8,605 nt of DNA from Archangiaceae bacterium (GTDB taxonomy: Bacteria; Myxococcota; Myxococcia; Myxococcales; Myxococcaceae): assembly GCA_023248915.1 (NCBI GenBank), contig JAHFDQ010000247.1, positions 1 to 8,605 of the forward strand, in the 5' to 3' direction. Each line of letters begins with the position of its first letter. Within the stretch, counting starts at the first letter, position 1. The notes beneath the pieces were generated by a model. The model was not told the DNA's origin. It saw only the letters and a program-made list of their open reading frames with translations, and searched no databases. The translations under genes and the position numbers were made by a program. Shown here in pieces: positions 1 through 5,203 of this stretch.

Positions 1-1213
1 TGGCGCCGGCGAGGCCGAGCACGTTCCGGGCGAACTCGACCACCGCCATCTGCAGGCCGAGGCAGATGCCGAAGAACGGCACCCGCTGCTCGCGGGCGTA
101 GCGCACCGCCGAGATTTTCCCCTCGGTGCCGCGCACCCCGAAGCCGCCCGGCACCAGCACCGCGTCGACGTCGGACAACAGCGCCGCCGCCCCCTGGGCC
201 TCGACCTCTTGCGAGTCGACGAACTTCAGGGTCACCTTGCAGTCGTTGGCGATGCCGCCGTGCAACAGAGCCTCGTTCAGGCTCTTGTAGCTTTCCTTCA
301 GGTCGACGTACTTGCCGACGATGGCGACGCGCACCTCGCCCTTGGCCGGGTGGTACACCTTCTCGACGATTCGTTCCCACCGCTCGAGGCGCGGGCCGCG
401 CGACCAGATGTTGAGGATTTCGGCCAGCCGTTCGTCCAGCCCCTGGCGGTGAAGCTCGAGCGGCAGCTCGTAGATGCTCTTGACGTCGGGCGACGAGAAG
501 ACGTTGCCGGTGTCGACGTTGCAGAACATCGCGATCTTGTCCTTCAGCTCTTTCGGCACCTCGCGGTCGGTGCGGCACAGGAGGATGTCGGGCTGAATGC
601 CGATTTCCCGCAGCTTCATCACCGAGTGCTGGGTGGGCTTGGTTTTCACCTCGCCGGCGGCGGCGATGTACGGCAGGAGCGTCAGGTGGACGTAGACGGC
701 GTTCTGCGCTCCCACGTCGTAGCGCATCTGGCGAATGGCCTCGAGGAACGGCAGCGACTCGATGTCGCCCACCGTGCCGCCAATCTCGACCAGGATGACG
801 TCGGCTCCGTCGGCGGCGGCCTTGATGGCGGCCTTGATCTCATCGGTGATGTGCGGAATCACCTGGACGGTTTTCCCGAGGTACTCGCCCCGCCGTTCCT
901 TCTGGATGACCGAGTGGTAAATGCGGCCGGTGGTGAAGTTGTTCAGCCGCGACATGTGGGCGGTGGTGAACCGCTCGTAGTGGCCCAGGTCGAGGTCGGT
1001 CTCGCCGCCGTCGTCGGTGACGAAGACCTCTCCGTGCTGGAAGGGGCTCATCGTGCCCGGGTCCACGTTGATATACGGGTCGAGCTTCAGCAGCGTGACG
1101 TTGAGGCCGCGGTTCTCGAGCAGCGCGCCCATCGAAGCGGACGCGAGCCCCTTGCCGAGCGAGGAGACCACCCCGCCGGTCACGAAGATGTACTTGGTCT
1201 TCTTGGAGCGCAT
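1..1213 (-). CDS. pyrG: CTP synthase (glutamine-hydrolysing), C-terminus beyond window
   Basis: CTP synthase aminates UTP to CTP using ATP and ammonia from glutamine, in the cytoplasm; this is the last step of de novo CTP synthesis. I translated the minus strand from the ATG at 1213-1211 and the frame stays open to the window edge (404 codons). Residues 13-22 give the family P-loop GGVVSSLGKG with Lys21. They are followed by the LDPYINVDPGTM and GETDLDLGHYERF segments of the synthetase domain. The class I glutaminase nucleophile is visible as GICLGLQ with Cys384. The rest of the glutaminase domain, including the His/Glu pair, lies off the left edge; family members are about 540 residues. No clear Shine-Dalgarno precedes the ATG. 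It lies 57 bp downstream of kdsB on the same strand, so the two probably form an operon in which PyrG supplies the CTP that KdsB uses. Identification is secure. Confidence 0.97.
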   Translation of the reverse strand, partial: MRSKKTKYIFVTGGVVSSLGKGLASASMGALLENRGLNVTLLKLDPYINVDPGTMSPFQHGEVFVTDDGGETDLDLGHYERFTTAHMSRLNNFTTGRIYHSVIQKERRGEYLGKTVQVIPHITDEIKAAIKAAADGADVILVEIGGTVGDIESLPFLEAIRQMRYDVGAQNAVYVHLTLLPYIAAAGEVKTKPTQHSVMKLREIGIQPDILLCRTDREVPKELKDKIAMFCNVDTGNVFSSPDVKSIYELPLELHRQGLDERLAEILNIWSRGPRLERWERIVEKVYHPAKGEVRVAIVGKYVDLKESYKSLNEALLHGGIANDCKVTLKFVDSQEVEAQGAAALLSDVDAVLVPGGFGVRGTEGKISAVRYAREQRVPFFGICLGLQMAVVEFARNVLGLAGA

Positions 1214-1270
1214 GACCCGTGATGCCAGAACGACCGGCCCCCCGTCAACGCCCGTTCGCGCCGAGGGCGG

Positions 1271-2209
1271 TCAGACCAGGCCCAGCGCCTTCAGCCGAGC
1301 CGCGGCGACCGCCACGTCCTCGGGCCGGTCCACCCCCGCGCTGGCGTGCGGCGTCGTCTTGCAAGCGATGCGGATGCCGTTCTCGAGCGCCCGCAACTGC
1401 TCGAGGCTCTCGGCCCTCTCGAGCGGCGTGGGGGGCAACGCGGCCAGCCGTAGAAGCGTCGCCCGGCGGTAGCCGTACAGGCCGAGATGGCCGTACCGCG
1501 CCACCGGCGGGACTTCGCCGCGCACGAAGGGCACGTCCGAGCGCGAGAAGTAGAGGGCGAAGCCGTCCACACCCACCACCGCCTTCACCACGTTGGGGTT
1601 GTTTCGTTCGGCCTCGGCCAGGGGCCGCACCAGCGTCGCCATCTCGACCCGGGGGTCGGCGAAGGCCGCCGCCAGCGTCCTCAACGCCTCGGGGTGCACC
1701 GCCGGCTCGTCCCCCTGCACGTTGACCCAAACGTCCGCGCTTCCGCCAAGGCCCGCGGGCGCCCGCCGGGCGACCTCGGCCACCCGGTCGGTGCCGCTGG
1801 CGCAGGCGGGGGAAGTCAGCTCGGCCTCGCCCCCGAAGGCGCGGACCTCGGCGACGATGCGCTGGTCGTCGGTGGCGACCACGATGCGGGCGAAGGCTTG
1901 GCTCTCGACGCAGCGGTCGTACACGTGGCGAACCATCGGCTTGCCCGCGATGGACGCCAGCGGCTTGCCGGGGAACCGGGTCGACGCGTAGCGCGCGGGA
2001 ATGACCGCGACCGGCCGGGCTGGCTGGGCCCCGGCCTCCTTCGGCTTCCCGGCCAGCTCGGCGTTCACCTTCACCAGGCACTCGTCGCAGATGGCGGCCG
2101 AGGGCTGAACTACGAGCTGCCGGACCTCGGCTTCTGGCTTCTTGCAGAAGGAGCAGGCGGGCGTTTTCCTTCTCGACCTGGGCACGGGGAACCTCGCGGG
2201 CTGCGTCAT
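1271..2209 (-). CDS. kdsB: 3-deoxy-manno-octulosonate cytidylyltransferase with N-terminal ClpX-type zinc finger
   Basis: KdsB transfers CMP from CTP to Kdo, giving CMP-Kdo for lipopolysaccharide inner-core assembly in the cytoplasm. With the ATG at 2209-2207 the product is 312 residues, about 60 longer than usual. The catalytic domain runs from about residue 66: IPARYASTRFPGKPL (70-84), VATDD (111-115), SGTDRVAEV (138-146), WVNVQGDEP (161-169), LGLYGYR (242-248), ESLEQLR (267-273) and GVDRPEDV (292-299). The extra N-terminus (about 17-55) has CSFC (Cys19, Cys22) and CDEC (Cys41, Cys44), spaced C-x2-C-x18-C-x2-C as in the ClpX zinc-binding domain. The fusion is in one unbroken frame. The ATG has no good Shine-Dalgarno. 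A GTG at codon 9 has a GAGG six bases upstream and is an alternative start; it keeps the finger. A longer frame extends up to 2344, but its extra codons fall in the spacer and wecB remnant and are probably not translated. It lies 57 bp upstream of pyrG and 198 bp downstream of the AlbA_2 gene on the same strand. KdsB activity is secure; the role of the finger is unknown. Confidence 0.95.
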   Translation of the reverse strand: MTQPARFPVPRSRRKTPACSFCKKPEAEVRQLVVQPSAAICDECLVKVNAELAGKPKEAGAQPARPVAVIPARYASTRFPGKPLASIAGKPMVRHVYDRCVESQAFARIVVATDDQRIVAEVRAFGGEAELTSPACASGTDRVAEVARRAPAGLGGSADVWVNVQGDEPAVHPEALRTLAAAFADPRVEMATLVRPLAEAERNNPNVVKAVVGVDGFALYFSRSDVPFVRGEVPPVARYGHLGLYGYRRATLLRLAALPPTPLERAESLEQLRALENGIRIACKTTPHASAGVDRPEDVAVAAARLKALGLV

Positions 2210-2255
2210 ATCGGTTTTGCGTACCGCGTGGCCGGTGGATAGCTTGGGGCCCCAG
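2210..2255. promoter_or_regulatory. Divergent kdsB / wecB-remnant spacer, copy A
   Basis: These 46 bp separate the kdsB ATG from the GTG of the wecB remnant and are identical to 4031-4076. In the inferred ancestral order this was the control region between divergent kdsB and wecB. A perfect 10-bp palindrome, TGGGGCCCCA, lies at 2245-2254 and could be a protein-binding site. I cannot assign -35/-10 boxes with confidence; with so short a spacer, the promoters probably reach into the flanking coding sequence. In this copy, kdsB keeps only 79 bp of its original upstream sequence (spacer plus 33 bp of wecB). Confidence 0.45.
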
Positions 2256-2288
2256 GTGAAGACCGTCCTCCACATCGTCGGCGCCCGG
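2256..2288 (+). pseudogene. wecB 5' remnant (11 codons)
   Basis: Reading from the GTG at 2256, the first 11 codons give VKTVLHIVGAR, identical to the start of wecB at 4077. Homology ends at 2288: intact wecB continues with PNFMKV, while this copy runs into unrelated sequence. The frame stays open by chance to a stop at 2538-2540 (94 codons), where it overlaps the 3' end of the AlbA_2 gene in antisense. No epimerase domain remains, so it is non-functional as an enzyme. If the copy A promoter is active, its transcript would run antisense into the AlbA_2 gene. Confidence 0.88.
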
Positions 2289-2365
2289 GTAGGGGCGAAG
2301 GAGGTTGTGCTCCTGGTGCTGAGGCTGAACCCCCTCTTCTCCACGCTCGATAAGCCGCACGAAGA

Positions 2366-2398
2366 ATCGCGAACCTTTCGCGAACCTATCGCGAACCC
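2366..2398. repeat. Three tandem 11-bp repeats containing TCGCGAACC
   Basis: Three head-to-tail units at 2366-2376, 2377-2387 and 2388-2398 follow the pattern WTCGCGAACCY, with only the first and last positions varying. Each contains the palindromic core TCGCGA. An 11-bp period is about one helical turn, so a protein could bind successive units on one face of the DNA. They start 8 bp beyond the stop codon of the AlbA_2 gene and lie 157 bp upstream of the kdsB start. They could be an operator, an iteron-like site or simple slippage repeats; the sequence does not decide. Confidence 0.75.
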
Positions 2399-2406
2399 CC
2401 ATGTCG

Positions 2407-3819
2407 CTATTCGCCTTCGGCGAGGTGGTAGGTCGACGCGCGGCCCTTGCCCGAGCGCGCAACTCGCCCTGCCTTCACGAGCTGCGCGAGCAAACGTTGA
2501 ATCATGCGAACACCGGGAGGGTGCAGGAGTCGTTGCCTGATTTCCTCAAGGTCCGCACGGCCTAGCGACGCGACGGCTGTGAGAACCTCGCGTTCTCGCG
2601 GAATGAGCTCACTCGCAACAACGCGAGAGACAGGCCCGGAAGGCGCCCAGAACCGGACGCCGACTTCGCCGGCGCGTTCAACGAACTCGGGCTCGCGCTG
2701 GCCGGCGCGTCGATATGCTTCAATGATCCTCTGCGTCCCGCGTCCCCACTTCTCAATGAAGCCGCGCCGGTAGAAGACTTCCGCGATCAATTCGTTCCGC
2801 CGGACGGAGGGATGATCAACGCGGAGTCGATCTGGGGTCAGGTCACCTGGAAGCCTGCCCCAGCTCCAGATTTCCAGCCGGTCGTCGAACATCGAGACGC
2901 CGATTGAGGCACCAGTCTCGCTGTAGTCGCGATGGCAGAGCGCGTTCACCAGCGCCTCGCGTAGGGCCTCGGGCGGGTAATGAGGTCGGTCCTCGCGCTG
3001 CATTTTCCCTGGGACAATCTTGCTTGCAATGGGGACGTGCGTGTCGAGGAAGGCCTCGGCCTGGCGCAGTAGCTCGAATGCGTGGCCGTGGAACTGGCGG
3101 TTGTCGGTGAACTCCGACTTCGTCGTGCCGCGAAAGCGCGCCAAGCGAATCGCGCACTGCGGGTATTTGGCCTCGAGTCCCTTGCCGAATAGGACTACCG
3201 CGGCCTGCGTTGGGACTGGGCCAGCGAGCAGGTGCAGCCGATCTAGGATTGCCCGCGGGGACTCGCTTGGAACCGCCGCCAGGCGCTTGGACGCCGCCGC
3301 GTCGACGACGGTCTGGCGAATCTCGCCCGCGTCCAAGTCCTTGATGCTGACGCCGGTGGCCGGCAGGTTCTCCCAACGGTGCTTCGCATGGAGGCGTGTG
3401 AGCACGAGGTGCTCGAACTCCTCACGCTTCATGCGCCGCGTGGTGTTGCCTACCCGGACGAAGCCGCGACCGTCGTAGGTGTACGGCCCTCGCTCGTTCG
3501 AGCGAACGCGGACCACGACGACGCCGAGCCCGCCACCGACCGCGAGGCGAGCGACCTCGACGTCGGGAGCTGGTTCAATGTTCCTCACGGCTGACGTGAC
3601 ATCGTGGAGAGTGCCATCGGCGACCGCTTGACCGAGGACACGGCCGTCGGGCGCGACGCCGAAGACGACATTGCCACCGCGGTTATTGAGGAAGGCGCAC
3701 AGAGACTCCATCCCCTCACGAACTTCGCCGGTGCTCCGCTTGAGTTCCAGGGACTCCGATTCGCCCTTCGCGACCAGGCGTTTGACGATCGCAAGGGTCA
3801 ACGGCGGCGCGTGTGCCAT
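2407..3819 (-). CDS. Schlafen AlbA_2 / HATPase_c_4 / winged-helix protein
   Basis: The product has 470 residues. An AlbA_2 (Schlafen-type, formerly AAA_4) domain spans about 17-130, with the motif GESESLELKRS (19-29), then CAFLNNRGGNVVFGV (41-55) and GRGFVRVGNTTRRM (117-130). A RecG-like HATPase_c_4 region spans about 280-375, with EALREALVNALCHRDYS (284-300), LEIWSWGRLP (315-324) and IEKWGRGTQRI (355-365). The C-terminal 65 residues look like a winged helix. The family is usually annotated as an ATP-binding or putative DNA-binding transcriptional regulator; Schlafen-type AlbA_2 domains also occur in nucleases and in defence contexts. Function here is not established. The ATG at 3819-3817 has a strong Shine-Dalgarno (AGGAGG at 3833-3828). 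The gene lies 31 bp downstream of the stand-alone zinc-finger ORF and upstream of kdsB, all on the minus strand. It sits alone between direct repeats and its composition is less G/C-biased than its neighbours, so it is probably acquired. The length and intact domains suggest a functional gene. Confidence 0.9.
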   Translation of the reverse strand: MAHAPPLTLAIVKRLVAKGESESLELKRSTGEVREGMESLCAFLNNRGGNVVFGVAPDGRVLGQAVADGTLHDVTSAVRNIEPAPDVEVARLAVGGGLGVVVVRVRSNERGPYTYDGRGFVRVGNTTRRMKREEFEHLVLTRLHAKHRWENLPATGVSIKDLDAGEIRQTVVDAAASKRLAAVPSESPRAILDRLHLLAGPVPTQAAVVLFGKGLEAKYPQCAIRLARFRGTTKSEFTDNRQFHGHAFELLRQAEAFLDTHVPIASKIVPGKMQREDRPHYPPEALREALVNALCHRDYSETGASIGVSMFDDRLEIWSWGRLPGDLTPDRLRVDHPSVRRNELIAEVFYRRGFIEKWGRGTQRIIEAYRRAGQREPEFVERAGEVGVRFWAPSGPVSRVVASELIPREREVLTAVASLGRADLEEIRQRLLHPPGVRMIQRLLAQLVKAGRVARSGKGRASTYHLAEGE

Positions 3820-3827
3820 CAGCGGTT

Positions 3828-3833
3828 CCTCCT
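3828..3833 (-). promoter_or_regulatory. Strong Shine-Dalgarno for the AlbA_2 gene
   Basis: On the minus strand this reads AGGAGG, within GAGAGGAGG, with eight bases between it and the ATG at 3819-3817. It is the clearest ribosome-binding site in the window and fixes the AlbA_2 start. The envelope genes nearby have weak or no recognisable sites, another sign that this gene has a different origin. Confidence 0.8.
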
Positions 3834-3850
3834 CTCGTCGAGGCGTTCTA

Positions 3851-4030
3851 TCAGGACGCCAGCGGCTTGCCGGCGAGCTCGGCGTTCACCTTCACCAGGC
3901 ACTCGTCGCAGATGGCCGCCGAGGGCTGAACTACGAGCTGCCGGACCTCGGCCTCTGGCTTCTTGCAGAAGGAGCAGGCGGGCGTTTTCCTTCTCGACCT
4001 GGGCACGGGGAACCTCGCGGGCCGCGTCAT
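3851..4030 (-). CDS. Stand-alone ClpX-type zinc-finger peptide (truncated kdsB copy)
   Basis: This ORF encodes 59 residues from the ATG at 4030-4028 to a TGA at 3853-3851. Residues 1-56 match the N-terminus of the kdsB product except Arg3 for Gln3. Cys19, Cys22, Cys41 and Cys44 are all kept in the C-x2-C-x18-C-x2-C spacing of the ClpX zinc-binding domain. After AELAGKP the frame passes directly to LAS and stops: the LAS codons match kdsB residues 84-86, so 27 codons (81 bp) are missing in frame and the catalytic domain is gone. The AlbA_2 gene starts 31 bp downstream on the same strand, so both may be read from the copy B kdsB promoter. It may be a relic left by insertion, or a small zinc-finger protein that is still made. 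The lack of stops or frameshifts and the mostly synonymous differences leave the second option open. It cannot have cytidylyltransferase activity. Confidence 0.6.
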   Translation of the reverse strand: MTRPARFPVPRSRRKTPACSFCKKPEAEVRQLVVQPSAAICDECLVKVNAELAGKPLAS

Positions 4031-4109
4031 ATCGGTTTTGCGTACCGCGTGGCCGGTGGATAGCTTGGGGCCCCAGGTGAAGACCGTCCTCCACATCGTC
4101 GGCGCCCGG
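3863..4109. repeat. 247-bp direct repeat, copy B (kdsB/wecB junction)
   Basis: This is the second copy of the kdsB 5' end, spacer and wecB 5' end, 1821 bp from copy A, with five mismatches. To its right wecB continues intact. To its left, a further stretch (3854-3873) matches kdsB at 1952-1971 at offset 1902. Copy B therefore equals the native kdsB sequence with 81 bp removed between two imperfect 11-bp repeats (CGGCTTGCCGG at 1961-1971 and CGGCTTCCCGG at 2042-2052). Homology to kdsB ends at 3854, where the unique insert begins. Confidence 0.95.
4031..4076. promoter_or_regulatory. Divergent zinc-finger ORF / wecB spacer, copy B
   Basis: These 46 bp lie between the ATG of the zinc-finger ORF and the GTG of wecB and are identical to 2210-2255, including the TGGGGCCCCA palindrome at 4066-4075. 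Promoters for wecB rightward, and for the zinc-finger ORF plus the AlbA_2 gene leftward, are expected here or just inside the flanking genes. I could not identify convincing -35/-10 boxes. On this side the full wecB sequence is present, so any leftward promoter element within wecB is kept, unlike in copy A. Confidence 0.45.
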
Positions 4110-5177
4110 CCGAACTTCATGAAGGTGGCGCCCATTCACCGGGCGATTCGCGGGCGCGGGCGCCTCTCGCAGCGGCTGGTGCACACCGGCCAGCACTACG
4201 ACGCCCAGATGAGCGACGTCTTCTTCGAGGACCTGGGGCTGCCGCCGCCCGACCTGCACCTGGGCGTCGGTTCGGGCTCGCACGCCGAACAGACCGGGAA
4301 GGTGATGGTCGAGCTCGAGCGGGTCTTCGCCGCCGACCGGCCCGACCTGGTCTCGGTGGTCGGCGACGTCAACAGCACCGTCGCCGCCGCGATGGTGGCC
4401 GCGAAGGCCTGCATTCCGTTCGCCCACGTCGAGGCGGGCTTGCGCAGCTTCGACCGCGCTATGCCCGAAGAGGTGAACCGCGTCGTCACCGACCGGCTCG
4501 CCGACCTCTTGCTGACGCCCTCGCGCGACGCCGACGAGAACCTCGCCCGCGAGGGCACCGACCCGAAGCGCGTGCACCGGGTGGGCAACGTGATGATCGA
4601 CTCGCTGTTCGCTTCGAGGGAACGCGCCCTCGCTTTGCCCACGCTGGCTCGCTTGGGGCTGACGGCGGGGCGGTTCGCGGTGTGCACCCTGCACCGCCCG
4701 TCGAACGTCGACGACCCGAAGGTGCTGAAGGGGCTGCTCGAGGCGCTGGACTTCGTCTCGGCCCAGGTGCCGGTGGTGTTCCCGGTGCACCCGCGCACCC
4801 GGAAGACGATGGCCGCCGAGGGGCTCGCGCCGTTGGTCGCCGCGCTGAAAGACGTCCGGCGGGTCGAACCGATGGGCTACCTCGAGTTCCTGTCGCTCAC
4901 CGCGCAGGCGATGCTCATCCTCACCGACTCGGGCGGGCTGCAGGAAGAGTCGACCGCGCTCGGAGTGCCTTGCCTGACCTTGCGCGAGAACACCGAGCGG
5001 CCGGTGACTGTGGACGAGGGAACGAATCTGGTGGTCGGCACCGACCCGGCGCGCATCAAGGCAGAGGCGGCGAAGATTCTGGCGGGGAAGGGGAAGGCCG
5101 GCCGGGTGCCAGAGCTGTGGGACGGCCGCGCGGCCGAACGCATCGCCGAGGTGTACGAGCAGTTCCTCGAAACCTGA
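4077..5177 (+). CDS. wecB: UDP-N-acetylglucosamine 2-epimerase (non-hydrolysing)
   Basis: This enzyme interconverts UDP-GlcNAc and UDP-ManNAc in the cytoplasm, usually supplying ManNAc-type sugars for surface polysaccharide. The product is 366 residues, normal for the family (about 370-380). Family segments are GARPNFMKVAP (9-19), HTGQHYD (36-42), VVGDVNST (94-101, Asp97), HVEAGLRS (117-124, Glu119), MPEEVNR (129-135, Glu131/Glu132), TLHRPSN (204-210, His206), FPVHPRT (235-241) and the UDP-binding ILTDSGGLQEES (281-292), followed by RENTERP (303-309). The Asp, Glu, Glu and His expected for catalysis are all present. The GTG start is chosen because family homology begins at VKTVLHIVGARP; upstream codons in the same frame belong to the divergent zinc-finger ORF. 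No strong Shine-Dalgarno is seen. It ends 11 bp from the convergent acyltransferase gene. The downstream sugar pathway is not in the window. Confidence 0.96.
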   Translation: MKTVLHIVGARPNFMKVAPIHRAIRGRGRLSQRLVHTGQHYDAQMSDVFFEDLGLPPPDLHLGVGSGSHAEQTGKVMVELERVFAADRPDLVSVVGDVNSTVAAAMVAAKACIPFAHVEAGLRSFDRAMPEEVNRVVTDRLADLLLTPSRDADENLAREGTDPKRVHRVGNVMIDSLFASRERALALPTLARLGLTAGRFAVCTLHRPSNVDDPKVLKGLLEALDFVSAQVPVVFPVHPRTRKTMAAEGLAPLVAALKDVRRVEPMGYLEFLSLTAQAMLILTDSGGLQEESTALGVPCLTLRENTERPVTVDEGTNLVVGTDPARIKAEAAKILAGKGKAGRVPELWDGRAAERIAEVYEQFLET

Positions 5178-5181
5178 GGTA

Positions 5182-5203
5182 CCTCCGCTCACCCCGAGCG
5201 AGG
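5182..5203. terminator. Possible bidirectional hairpin between wecB and the acyltransferase gene
   Basis: CGCTC (5186-5190) pairs with GAGCG (5196-5200) around the loop ACCCC. CCT/AGG extends the stem by three pairs past a single bulged C. It lies where the two convergent genes end, overlapping the acyltransferase stop codon. There is no T-tract on either side, so an intrinsic terminator is only a possibility. Confidence 0.3.

Larger units (their letters stand above)
2042..2288. repeat. 247-bp direct repeat, copy A (kdsB/wecB junction)
   Basis: This segment matches 3863-4109 at a constant offset of 1821 bp with five mismatches and no gaps. It holds the 5' part of kdsB (zinc-finger codons), the 46-bp divergent spacer and the first 33 bp of wecB. 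Mismatches are at 2048, 2054, 2096, 2132 and 2202; 2203-2288 is identical in both copies. The first four are third-position synonymous changes in the finger frame, and the fifth changes Gln3 (kdsB) to Arg3 (copy B). On the left, kdsB continues intact. On the right, homology to wecB stops after 2288 and unrelated sequence follows. Confidence 0.95.
2289..3853. other. Unique segment inserted between the two kdsB/wecB junction copies
   Basis: This roughly 1.57-kb stretch lies between the two direct repeat copies and contains the AlbA_2 gene plus about 118 bp of non-coding sequence on its 3' side. With one repeat copy it makes an 1821-bp unit. Base composition is visibly less G+C-skewed than in the flanking pyrG, kdsB and wecB genes, in keeping with foreign origin (judged by eye). 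I see no transposase, integrase, terminal inverted repeat or short target-site duplication. It is therefore better explained by homologous integration of a circle or by tandem duplication than by transposition. Confidence 0.6.

Noticed and set aside
209..1222. Long plus-strand open frame (337 codons) opposite pyrG
   Set aside because: Antisense shadow of a certain CTP synthase gene; the translation has the Val/Asp/His/Arg-rich pattern typical of the reverse frame of GC-rich genes and no recognisable domain.
2289..2406. Remnant of a recombinase gene in the non-coding part of the insert
   Set aside because: Both strands were read; no integrase or transposase motif is visible in the short translations.
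1245..2462. 405-codon minus-strand frame across kdsB and the inserted DNA
   Set aside because: Different frame from kdsB, Arg/Gly-rich and without domain signal; kdsB motifs lie in the other frame.
2042..4109. Insertion sequence or transposon with target-site duplication
   Set aside because: The repeat is 247 bp, far longer than transposon target duplications, and there is no transposase, integrase or terminal inverted repeat.
3819..5192. 457-codon minus-strand open frame opposite wecB
   Set aside because: wecB on the plus strand carries all epimerase motifs; the minus frame is the GC-driven mirror and matches nothing.
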